NCBI GenBank assembly: GCA_036960405.1
Contig: JBALWS010000010.1
Location: 1 to 64,000, forward strand
Length of the DNA: 64,000 nt
From: Motiliproteus sp036960405
GTDB lineage: Bacteria > Pseudomonadota > Gammaproteobacteria > Pseudomonadales > Balneatricaceae
Direction: 5' to 3'
Made by a program: the position numbers and the translations under genes. The notes under the pieces are model-generated. The model was not told the origin of the DNA. It worked only from the letters and a program-made list of their open reading frames with translations, and did not search any database. This document shows positions 54,770 to 62,962 of the stretch, piece after piece (position 1 is the first letter of the stretch; every line of letters begins with the position of its first letter).

Positions 54770-55660
54770 GTGGATAGCCGAAAGTTGCGCATCTTTTATG
54801 AAGTCGCCAAGCACGGCAGCTTTACTCGAGCCGCCAAAGCACTACCGATGGCGCAACCGGCGGTCAGTATCGCGGTGCGTAAACTGGAGCAGGAACTCGA
54901 TCTACTGTTGTTTCAGCGTCAGGATAAGCAGATCACTATGACCTCCGAGGGCCAGGTATTGTTTCGCCATGCCGAACGGGTATTGGCCGATATGGATCAG
55001 GCGCAACTGGAGATGGACGAGCTCAAGGGGTTGCGCAAAGGCGAAGTTCGTATCGGCATCCCCAGTATGCTCGGCAGCTATTACTTTCCCGAACTGCTGA
55101 TGGCTTTCAAGCAGCGTTACCCCGATCTGAAACTCTCGGTAGAGGAGGCCGGCACCCGTGATATTCAGTTGATGATCGATGCCGGTGAGCTGGATATGGG
55201 GATTATCGTTCGTGATCAGCTCCCCGAGCAGCTTGAGGCAGAACTGTTTTTGCGTGAGGAGATGGTGGTCTGTGTCCCCCGCGATCATCGCTTTAGCCAG
55301 CAACAACAGGTCTCTTTTGATCAGTTCTTTAGCGAACCCTTGGTATTGTTCAAGCAAGGTTATTTTCATCGTGAGTATATCGACCGACTGGCGCAACAGA
55401 GTGGCAACTCGATGCAGATCGAATTTGAAACCAATCTGATTTCGTTGATTCGCTCGATCGTTGACAAGGGCTTCGGCATTACCACCTTTCTAAAGATGGT
55501 GGTGGACGACGACCCTAAGCTGGTGGCGCGCTCGTTTGTCAAACCGGTGTGGCTGGATCTTTGTATAGCCTGGAAGCGGGGCGGATACCTCTCTCACGCC
55601 GACCGCCGCTTTGTTCAGTTTCTGCTGAGTCATGCACGCAGTACCCGAGTAAATGAGTAA
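54770..55660 (+). CDS. LysR-family transcriptional regulator
   Basis: The 296-residue protein has the N-terminal winged helix (LRIFYEVAKHGSFTRAAKAL and QPAVSIAVRKLEQEL). A two-lobed effector-binding domain follows. The GTG start has AGGAG about 10 bp upstream. It is divergent from the MFS transporter, its probable target. The inducer is not known. Confidence 0.92.
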   Translation: MDSRKLRIFYEVAKHGSFTRAAKALPMAQPAVSIAVRKLEQELDLLLFQRQDKQITMTSEGQVLFRHAERVLADMDQAQLEMDELKGLRKGEVRIGIPSMLGSYYFPELLMAFKQRYPDLKLSVEEAGTRDIQLMIDAGELDMGIIVRDQLPEQLEAELFLREEMVVCVPRDHRFSQQQQVSFDQFFSEPLVLFKQGYFHREYIDRLAQQSGNSMQIEFETNLISLIRSIVDKGFGITTFLKMVVDDDPKLVARSFVKPVWLDLCIAWKRGGYLSHADRRFVQFLLSHARSTRVNE

Positions 55661-55731
55661 GATTCAAGATAACGTGGGAACATTTCAATTCCATTCGCCT
55701 TGTCCCGGGCAGATCTGATCAGACTTTATGC

Positions 55732-55737
55732 TATGAT
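55732..55737 (+). promoter_or_regulatory. Probable serA promoter (extended -10)
   Basis: TATGAT at 55732-55737 is preceded by TGC, giving the extended -10 form TGN-TATGAT. Only a weak -35 is present. The predicted start is about 44 bp before the serA ATG. Confidence 0.45.
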
Positions 55738-55787
55738 TGCCGCCCATTTTGGATTGATCCACAGTTTAGACCGAGGGCGTTGGCGTC

Positions 55788-57020
55788 ATGAATAAGGTTA
55801 CATCACTGGGCAAGAGCAAAATTAAATTCTTGCTGCTGGAAGGCGTACACCAGTCAGCAGTTGATACGCTCAACGCATCTGGCTACACCAACATCGATTA
55901 CCTGCCAACAGCGCTGCCTGAAGACGAGCTGATCGAACGGATCAAGGATGCCCATTTTGTCGGTATCCGTTCACGCACCCAGTTGAACAGCAAGGTGTTC
56001 GCCGCAGCAGAAAAACTGTTGGCGGTGGGCTGTTTCTGCATTGGTACCAACCAGGTTGATCTGAAGGCCGCGATCGAACGTGGCGTGACGGTATTTAACG
56101 CGCCGTTCTCCAACACGCGCAGTGTTGCCGAGCTGGTATTGGCCGAGTCAATCATCCTGCTGCGCGGCGTGGCTGAGCGTAACGCGAAGGCGCATCGTGG
56201 TGTGTGGGATAAGTCGGCGAAAAACTCTTACGAGATTCGCGGCAAGAAGCTGGGCATCGTCGGCTACGGCAGCATCGGTTCGCAGTTGAGTGTGATGGCC
56301 GAATCGATGGGGATGGAAGTTTGCTTCTACGACGTCGTGACCAAGCTGCCACTGGGTAATGCTAGCCAGGTCGGATCAATGCAGGAGTTGCTGGCACAGA
56401 GCGATATCGTCAGCCTGCACGTTCCCGAAAACGCTTCGACCAAGGATATGATCGGTGCCGAGCAATTGGCGCAGATGAAGCAGGGCAGCATCCTGATCAA
56501 TGCCGCACGCGGTACCGTGATCGATATCGACGCGCTGTGCGATACCCTCGGTTCCGGCAAGCTGCTGGGTGCTGCGATCGATGTGTTCCCGGTCGAGCCG
56601 AAGTCCAACAAAGAAGAGTTTATCTCGCCGCTGCGTGAGTTCGACAACGTTATTTTGACTCCCCATGTAGGCGGTAGCACGCTCGAAGCACAGGAAAATA
56701 TCGGCTACGAAGTGGCCGAAAAGCTGGCCAAGTACTCCGATAACGGTTCCACCATTACCTCGGTCAACTTCCCCGAAGTGGCGCTGCCCGCGCATCCTGG
56801 TAAGCACCGCCTGCTGCACATCCACCAGAACGTGCCTGGCGTACTGACCGCGATCAACCATGTGTTTTCCGATCACGATATCAACATCAGCGGTCAGTAT
56901 CTGCAGACCAACGACAAGGTCGGTTACGTAGTTATGGACATCGATGCCGAGCATAGCGAGTTGGCGGTCAAGCAGCTTAAACAGGTTGAAGGCACTATCC
57001 GTTGCCGAGTGCTGTTTTAA
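55788..57020 (+). CDS. serA: D-3-phosphoglycerate dehydrogenase
   Basis: SerA oxidises 3-phosphoglycerate in the first step of serine synthesis. The 410-residue protein is the E. coli-length form, with the NAD motif GIVGYGSIGSQL and the catalytic region INAARGTVIDIDAL with LTPHVGGSTLEAQ. A C-terminal ACT domain (about 338-410), the site of serine feedback, follows. Two hairpins, one a clear terminator, come after it. Confidence 0.97.
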   Translation: MNKVTSLGKSKIKFLLLEGVHQSAVDTLNASGYTNIDYLPTALPEDELIERIKDAHFVGIRSRTQLNSKVFAAAEKLLAVGCFCIGTNQVDLKAAIERGVTVFNAPFSNTRSVAELVLAESIILLRGVAERNAKAHRGVWDKSAKNSYEIRGKKLGIVGYGSIGSQLSVMAESMGMEVCFYDVVTKLPLGNASQVGSMQELLAQSDIVSLHVPENASTKDMIGAEQLAQMKQGSILINAARGTVIDIDALCDTLGSGKLLGAAIDVFPVEPKSNKEEFISPLREFDNVILTPHVGGSTLEAQENIGYEVAEKLAKYSDNGSTITSVNFPEVALPAHPGKHRLLHIHQNVPGVLTAINHVFSDHDINISGQYLQTNDKVGYVVMDIDAEHSELAVKQLKQVEGTIRCRVLF

Positions 57021-57073
57021 ACCCAGCCTATTGGGTTTAAACGAAAACCGGCGCCTAGGCGCCGGTTTTTTTT
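57017..57073 (+). terminator. Hairpin plus strong terminator after serA
   Basis: A first hairpin (TTAAACCCA with TGGGTTTAA, 57017-57040) is followed by a perfect AAAACCGGCGCC / GGCGCCGGTTTT stem (57044-57069) with a 2-base centre and a run of eight T residues. The second is a classical terminator. Confidence 0.9.
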
Positions 57074-57114
57074 GCTTGGCGTTTCTGCGTGCCGACATTA
57101 CTGCGAGCAATACG

Positions 57115-57636
57115 CTAGCTGCTGCAGATAATACTTCCGTCAGACGCCCAGTTTACCTTGGTGATACCAGGGCTTTCAGCTTCTAGGCGTTCAAGTTCAG
57201 TTTTTTGGTAGTCAATTTGGAGTTGCTGGGATCTGACGAGATCTGCCAACCGTCGATTCTCTAGCAGATCCTGGCGATGGTGCAGCGCTTTTTCGATGGT
57301 GATCTTTAGCTCTGTCTCACACCAAGGTTTGGGTATAAAACGGTAAATTTCCGCGTCGTTGATGGCATGCACGACGGCATCCATATCGGCGTGACCGCTA
57401 AGGATGATCCGGAAGGTATCGGGTTGAATGGCTTTTATCTCTTTTAAGAAGGTAACTCCGTTCATCACAGGCATTCGATAATCAGAAATGACCAAGTCAA
57501 CGGGCTCTGACGCGGCGAAAGTTAGGGCTTCTTCCGGGTTACTGAAACAATGTAGGGCCCAACATTCGCGTCGTAACGAGCGTTTGAGTGCATTGAGCAC
57601 AAGGGGGTCATCATCAACAATCATGACTCGGTTCAT
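57115..57636 (-). CDS. Response regulator with a stand-alone receiver domain
   Basis: The 173-residue protein has a receiver domain (residues 2-120) with the acidic pocket DDD at 8-10, the phospho-acceptor Asp52 in SDYRMP and the lysine in KPW. It ends in a short coiled tail and has no DNA-binding output. Its start overlaps the stop of the receiver-HD-GYP-like gene by a few bases, so the two are coupled. Its partner kinase may be one of the two encoded nearby. Confidence 0.9.
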   Translation of the reverse strand: MNRVMIVDDDPLVLNALKRSLRRECWALHCFSNPEEALTFAASEPVDLVISDYRMPVMNGVTFLKEIKAIQPDTFRIILSGHADMDAVVHAINDAEIYRFIPKPWCETELKITIEKALHHRQDLLENRRLADLVRSQQLQIDYQKTELERLEAESPGITKVNWASDGSIICSS

Positions 57637-58991
57637 TGCTTAGGTTCTTCCGCCACATAGATGACATAGGGATGCTCTTCATGCCTTTCCAGTCGACGCA
57701 GCTTTTCGACTAGAAGTTCAGTTAGGACCCGCCCCTTGGTGAGTAATAACATCTCGCTATTATTGTAAAGGTCGTGGGATAACCTCATTCCTGGTTCTAG
57801 TTGGGCGGTGTTAACGCAATGACCAGTGGGTTCTCTCTCCAGATCAGGCTGATGCTCAACAATCTGGACGAGTATCTCAACGAGATGAGGATCGTATTTT
57901 TTTCCACCCTGAAGCTGGACGTGTCCCAACGCCGCTTTGTTGGAAAGCGCCTCGGTTTGAAATTTTCCGTTTCTAAGGCCGTAAAAATCCTTAGTAATGG
58001 AAAGAATTCTGGCACCGATTGGAATCTGTATACCGTGCAACTTTTGAGGAAACCCCGAGCCATCAAAATACTCTTCATGCGCTCCAATGATTGCTGCTGA
58101 GGGTTGAAGTGCTTCAATGGCCATCAGTGACGATTGACCCAGGGTTGGATGCTGTTGGTACTTTTTCTGGGCCTTTGGGCTGAGGCAAAAGAACGGGCGA
58201 TCCAGTAAGTGGTCTGGCAGACTGAGTTTGCCCAGCTCATGCAGTAACCCGGAAAAATAGATATCTTGGACCTGTTCGCTGTCCAATTTTGCTAACTTTG
58301 CCATTGCTCGAGCCAAGCTAGCGATCTTGTCAGCATCTCGGCCAGAAAGATGTTCGCGCATACTGATTAAGTTGGTAAAAACGCGAATGGTTTGCTGGTA
58401 ACTGGCAGAAAGCTGCTGGTAGGCAAGATCAAGCATTTCTGCTGTTTGTTTCAGCTCTCCAGAACGTGCCTCAACCTTGTGCTCAAGATTTTGGTTTAAC
58501 TCCTTGAGTTGATCATTCTGGAACTGGGTTAAGTGTGCTAAACGTTTTTTTTCCGTCTCCAAGCGCTTGGTGTGCAGTGCTTGGCCAACAGTTAACGTGA
58601 CATCGGTATCTTCCCAAGGTTTGCTCAGATAGCGGTAAATTTTACCCTTATTGATCGCTTCGACTGTTGAGTCGATATCGGAAAAGCCGGTTAACAAAAT
58701 GCGAATAACATCGGGGTAATGTATTGCTACTTCGCGTAAAAACTCGGCTCCATCCATCTCGGGCATACGCATATCAGAGATGATCAGGTCGATGGAATGT
58801 TGGCTCAGTATCTCCAAACCTTCTTTAGCGCTGGTGGCTTGATAGAGGGTGTAGCCGAGAGGGCGGAATAAACGTCGTAGTGAAGAAAGTATATTGGGTT
58901 CGTCATCGACGAAGAGAATACTTTCTTTGCTTGTTTCGGTAGGGCGTTTAACCGTGGAACTTTGTACTGGAGGGATCTGTAGCTCAGACAT
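57633..58991 (-). CDS. Receiver plus degenerate HD-GYP-like protein
   Basis: The 452-residue protein has a receiver domain (residues 24-140, phospho-acceptor Asp73 in ISDMRMP), a coiled coil (about 145-190) and an HD-GYP-type domain. The key residues of cyclic-di-GMP hydrolases are altered: HD is LLHELGK, the HHE motif is HEE and GYP is GFP (HEEYFDGSGFP). The later YD is YG. It therefore probably binds or senses, or is regulatory, rather than cutting cyclic-di-GMP. It is coupled to the receiver protein downstream. Confidence 0.85.
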   Translation of the reverse strand: MSELQIPPVQSSTVKRPTETSKESILFVDDEPNILSSLRRLFRPLGYTLYQATSAKEGLEILSQHSIDLIISDMRMPEMDGAEFLREVAIHYPDVIRILLTGFSDIDSTVEAINKGKIYRYLSKPWEDTDVTLTVGQALHTKRLETEKKRLAHLTQFQNDQLKELNQNLEHKVEARSGELKQTAEMLDLAYQQLSASYQQTIRVFTNLISMREHLSGRDADKIASLARAMAKLAKLDSEQVQDIYFSGLLHELGKLSLPDHLLDRPFFCLSPKAQKKYQQHPTLGQSSLMAIEALQPSAAIIGAHEEYFDGSGFPQKLHGIQIPIGARILSITKDFYGLRNGKFQTEALSNKAALGHVQLQGGKKYDPHLVEILVQIVEHQPDLEREPTGHCVNTAQLEPGMRLSHDLYNNSEMLLLTKGRVLTELLVEKLRRLERHEEHPYVIYVAEEPKQ

Positions 58992-59137
58992 CAGGGGATC
59001 AGACTCCTTTCATGTAACAGCATGAACAATTCTGTCTATGCCTTCATGATTTCTCTGTATGTTGCGGAAGATTTTAAACCAATAGGGTTCTTCTTTGATA
59101 TCCGATTTTTACTGATAATTTCTGCCTCTTATGTCTT

Positions 59138-59581
59138 CTATGGCTTACCTTTTGGTTTGTTTAACCTCGACTTTTCGATCATGGTGGTCAGCTTTTCACT
59201 GGGGGTTCCGTGCATAAAGTTGAGGAGTTCGCTCCGAGCTTGTTCCTCACTCATCCCTTGAGCTGAAAGGGTGACGATTAATTTAGAAAAGTGCTGGCGC
59301 CGGATCACACCTCGCTTGCTGTTATCGCGGCGATCAGAGAAAAAATCCATCAAAGTAGAACCACAGACACAGTTACGAAATACCTCGAGGATGAGGCTCT
59401 CATCATCATCAGTAGCGATTTTGATGCCACTTCTTTTACTGAGCGCCTCGGTTTCGTGTACGAACTGTTGTACATCTTTGAAGGTACGGCCGCAGTAGCT
59501 GCACGTTTTTGGAAAGGCCGATTCCGACAATGCTTTGAGGCCTTCAAAGAGATCCTGTGTTGAGGTTTTTGGTTTGCTCAT
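59138..59581 (-). CDS. Unrecognised cysteine-motif protein in the signalling cluster
   Basis: The 147-residue soluble protein has no signal or membrane segment. It carries Cys27-X2-Cys30 (TCSYCGRTF) and Cys71-X-Cys73 (NCVCGSTLMDFF), spaced as in a zinc ribbon or small metal site. An acidic patch ATDDDESLILEVFRN lies between, and DRRDNSKRG follows. I do not recognise a family. It lies between a PAS histidine kinase and the degenerate HD-GYP regulator, all on the same strand, which suggests a partner role. Confidence 0.7.
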   Translation of the reverse strand: MSKPKTSTQDLFEGLKALSESAFPKTCSYCGRTFKDVQQFVHETEALSKRSGIKIATDDDESLILEVFRNCVCGSTLMDFFSDRRDNSKRGVIRRQHFSKLIVTLSAQGMSEEQARSELLNFMHGTPSEKLTTMIEKSRLNKPKGKP

Positions 59582-59680
59582 AACTGCTTAGTAAACGCGT
59601 TTTAGCCTGGTATTTTCTGAATAAATTCTAGGGGCGGTTGGTATTTTGCTAATCATACGACACTCGAATTGCTTGTGGCC

Positions 59681-61702
59681 TTATGCCACGCTGCGGTTTG
59701 TTGGGATCGTCATTCTGAACTGACTGCCGACGCCAACCGTCGACGTTGCGGATAGCGTACCGCCATGTTTCTCAATGATGCCGTAGGATACGGAGAGTCC
59801 GAGTCCCGTTCCGACGCCAACAGGTTTGGTGGTAAAAAAAGGATCAAAAATATTTTCCAGGTCGTCGGCATCGATTCCTTTACCCGTATCCTCGATCTCA
59901 ATCCATGCGCTTTTATCAGTACATCCTGTTCGAATGAAGATAGTGCCCTTGTCTTTAATCGCTTGCGAGGCATTAATCAGCAGGTTCATAATCACTTGGT
60001 TGATCTCTGATCGCAGGCACTCGATAGGTGGTGTGTCGCCGTAGTTTTTCTCTACTGTGCAATGATATTTGATCTCATTCCAAACGACGTTTAACGTACT
60101 TTCGATCTCTTTTTGAAGCTCCACTGTTTCCCATTCGCCATCGCTGGCGCGTGCAAACCCTTTAAGATCTGCAACGATTTTTTGAATTCGATCAGTGCCT
60201 TCTTTCGTTTCTGATATAAGGTCGATCAGGTCTTCTTTTATATAATCAAACTCATAGTTGAGCTCGATATTACTAATAGCCGTCGCAAGAGCTTCCTTAC
60301 TGCTAGGTGTCGCAGTTGCCTGTTTAATCTCGTCAAGCATTTGGAAGAGCTTGTTAAGATAACTCTTAAGGCTGTTTATGTTGCTGCTGATGAAGCCCAC
60401 GGGGTTATTGATCTCATGCGCAACACCGGCAGAGAGTTGTCCGACGGCCGCCATTTTTTCTGATTGGAGCAGCTTTGTTTGAGTGGTTTTGAGCTCGAGT
60501 ATCAACATCGCCTGTTGTTTCGATTCCTCAACCAACAAAGCTTCGGCATGTTTACGATCGCTGATATCCCGAACGATGCCCAAGGCCTGCCATAAGTGGT
60601 TAATTACGACACTATTGAGTGAGAGTTCCACCGGAAAACACTCGCCGGATTTTCTCCGAGCGGTCAGTTCGGTTAACTTGCCTATCGCAGCACCACTGCC
60701 GGTTGCTAAAAACTTCGGGAATGCTTTTCTGAAAAGCTCGGCTTCTTCTGTGTTAGCGATGAGCGAGTGCAGGTCTTGCCCCATGGCTTCATCGACGGTG
60801 TAGCCAAAGATCCGTTCGGCTGAGGGGTTCCAAAAAATGACATCGGCATTTGAGTCGATCAGAATGATGGCATCTTGTGCGGCTTGCGCCATGCCGCGGA
60901 AAACGGCTTCGCTGTACTCAAGTCGCTGTTTGTCTTTGATTGCGTTATCGCGGCTGAGTTTGATCTCTTCGGTGGCCACCTCCAATTCAGAGGTTCGTAC
61001 GCTTACTTGGGTTTCGAGTGTATCGTTGGCGCTTACAATCGTTTCGTATTCCTTTTTCTGAAATGTTGCCTCGCGCCGAATGATGATCACACTGGTAAAG
61101 ACCAGTAGTGTAATGCTGGTCGAAACAATGCCGAGGAACACGGCACTGCTAAGGAAGGTGTCTTCCACATCATCGACATAGATACCGGAGCCGATAATCC
61201 ATTGCCATGGTTTGAAACCTTTGACATACGATATCTTCTCTAACGGTTTGTCTTCACCGGGCTTGGGCCAGAGGTAATGTACGATCCCCTCTCCACGCGC
61301 CTCAACAACGTCTACAAATTCATTGAAGAGAAACTTACCGTTGGGGTCTTTAAACAGGGATAGATCCTGACCAACCTGCTCAAGGTTGTAAGGGTGCATG
61401 ATGAGCACCGGTTGGTGGTCATTGATCCAAAAGTAATTGGCGTCGCCGTAGCGCAAGGATTGCAGGGCGTGGATGGCTCGTTTTTTTGCTTCTGCTTCAG
61501 ATATTGTTCCCGATTGGCTTTCGTCATAATAGTGTTTAAGCAGTGTTTCAGCGCCTTCGACAAGAAATCGGGTTTGTAGGTGTTTCTCTTGAAACAGCGC
61601 TTGTTTCAGGCCGTCGATAGAGAAAAGGGTGATCGCTGTAAATCCTGTTAATACGACAATCAAGATAATAGCGAGGCGCGCCGTTAACGTCGGCTTTTTC
61701 AT
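59681..61702 (-). CDS. Sensor histidine kinase with Cache and PAS domains
   Basis: The roughly 673-residue kinase has a membrane helix (about residues 5-27) and a periplasmic Cache-type sensor of about 160 residues (with YFWINDHQPVLIMHPY and WIIGSGIYVDDVE). A second helix, a coiled coil and a PAS domain (AAQDAIILIDSNADVIFWN) follow. It ends in a kinase core with the H box AAGVAHEINNPVGF-like motif and the G boxes (DPFFTTKPVGVGTGLGLS). Cache domains of this kind bind small ligands. The start is uncertain: the ATG at 61702 (MKKPTLTARLAII) is preferred to a GTG at 61744. It lies 5-47 bp after the other kinase. Confidence 0.9.
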   Translation of the reverse strand: MKKPTLTARLAIILIVVLTGFTAITLFSIDGLKQALFQEKHLQTRFLVEGAETLLKHYYDESQSGTISEAEAKKRAIHALQSLRYGDANYFWINDHQPVLIMHPYNLEQVGQDLSLFKDPNGKFLFNEFVDVVEARGEGIVHYLWPKPGEDKPLEKISYVKGFKPWQWIIGSGIYVDDVEDTFLSSAVFLGIVSTSITLLVFTSVIIIRREATFQKKEYETIVSANDTLETQVSVRTSELEVATEEIKLSRDNAIKDKQRLEYSEAVFRGMAQAAQDAIILIDSNADVIFWNPSAERIFGYTVDEAMGQDLHSLIANTEEAELFRKAFPKFLATGSGAAIGKLTELTARRKSGECFPVELSLNSVVINHLWQALGIVRDISDRKHAEALLVEESKQQAMLILELKTTQTKLLQSEKMAAVGQLSAGVAHEINNPVGFISSNINSLKSYLNKLFQMLDEIKQATATPSSKEALATAISNIELNYEFDYIKEDLIDLISETKEGTDRIQKIVADLKGFARASDGEWETVELQKEIESTLNVVWNEIKYHCTVEKNYGDTPPIECLRSEINQVIMNLLINASQAIKDKGTIFIRTGCTDKSAWIEIEDTGKGIDADDLENIFDPFFTTKPVGVGTGLGLSVSYGIIEKHGGTLSATSTVGVGSQFRMTIPTNRSVA

Positions 61703-61748
61703 TAGCATTCCATGCTGTGAGGCTATCGACTCTGAGTCAGCCACTGCA

Positions 61749-62876
61749 TCAGTTCTTGCAAGCTTGAGTTTGTGATGAGATCGTGCTGACGGCTGAGTCC
61801 CTTTGTAACGGTAGGTAAATATGAAAGCAGCTACCTTCTCCGGGCTTACTGTCGACCTCTATTCGCCCTCCATGCTTATTAATAATGCCCCACGAGACCG
61901 AAAGGCCGAGGCCTGTACCTTCCCCGCGGGGCTTGGTGGTGTAGAAAGGGTCAAATATGCGTTTCAGCTGCTCAGCGGGAATGCCGCAACCGCTATCTGC
62001 GATGCTGATTCGGACATCGTTTTCCAAAGCTTGGGTTCGAATGCTGATCGTTCCTTTACCCTTGATGGCTTGAGTGGCATTCACCAGAATATTTAGCAGT
62101 ACTTGGTTTATGCGTGACGGAATGCATTCGATTAACGGCAAAGGGTCGAGTTGCAGGTCGAGTTGCAGGTGATACTTAATTTCGTTATGTGCCAGGTTAA
62201 GGGTGCGTTCAATCTCGGCATTTAGGTCGATCGCCTCATGGATACCCTCATCATTTCGGGAGAAGAGTTTTAGGTCCAATACAATTTTCTTTACACGGAC
62301 CAGCCCTTCCTTACTTTCATCGAGTAAGCTGCGGATATCAGCACTCAGATAATCAATATCCACCTTTTCACGAATCTGAGTGGTCTGCGTGAACAAGGTC
62401 GCATCTTGCTCGATTAAGGCATGACATGATTCGTAGTGCTCCAATAGCGTCATCAGATCCTTGGTGTAGGTGTCCAGCGTAGCGAGGTTAGAGCTGACAT
62501 AACCGATCGGATTGTTGATCTCGTGCGCAACCCCTGCGGCTAAGTGACCTATTGAAACCAGTTTTTCTGATTCGAGCAGTTGATTTTGAGCGTCGGTAAG
62601 CTGCTGATTAAGCAGTTGTTGTGAATGCAAAGATTGGCGAAGGGCGTGCTCTGCTTTGCGCCGTTCATCGATCTCCCGTTTTACCGGCCTATAGACCAAC
62701 AGGTAAAGCGCGGGTGCTAGGATCAACGTAAGCGCTGTCGCATCGAGCAGTGAGCTTAATAAGGGGTCTAGCTCAGGCCACTGCATTAATAGCAACATCA
62801 CCACTAATTCGGCTAGAAATACGGTGACGGTTATCCGCAGAGATATCCCGATCGCTTCTTTGACTGCTTTTTTCAA
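61749..62876 (-). CDS. Membrane histidine kinase
   Basis: The 375-residue protein has two N-terminal membrane helices (about residues 10-32 and 45-62) with almost no periplasmic loop, then a coiled coil. The H box AAGVAHEINNPIGY has its phospho-accepting histidine at about 118. The C-terminal ATPase has DPFYTTKPRGEGTGLGLS. The TTG start at 62876 has GGGGGAC upstream. Like its neighbour it lacks a receiver domain, so it may feed the stand-alone receivers in this cluster. Confidence 0.9.
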   Translation of the reverse strand: MKKAVKEAIGISLRITVTVFLAELVVMLLLMQWPELDPLLSSLLDATALTLILAPALYLLVYRPVKREIDERRKAEHALRQSLHSQQLLNQQLTDAQNQLLESEKLVSIGHLAAGVAHEINNPIGYVSSNLATLDTYTKDLMTLLEHYESCHALIEQDATLFTQTTQIREKVDIDYLSADIRSLLDESKEGLVRVKKIVLDLKLFSRNDEGIHEAIDLNAEIERTLNLAHNEIKYHLQLDLQLDPLPLIECIPSRINQVLLNILVNATQAIKGKGTISIRTQALENDVRISIADSGCGIPAEQLKRIFDPFYTTKPRGEGTGLGLSVSWGIINKHGGRIEVDSKPGEGSCFHIYLPLQRDSAVSTISSQTQACKN

Positions 62877-62962
62877 AAAGTCCCCCTTTGATTAGCGATG
62901 TGTTTTTAAGGTGTTGATTTCACAATACGTACACGCTGACGTTGTATCAGGCACTTCGCATA

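Noticed and set aside
59022..59261. A 79-codon plus-strand hydrophobic frame
   Set aside because: It is partly antisense to the cysteine-motif gene, has no ribosome site and its hydrophobicity follows from the antisense relation.
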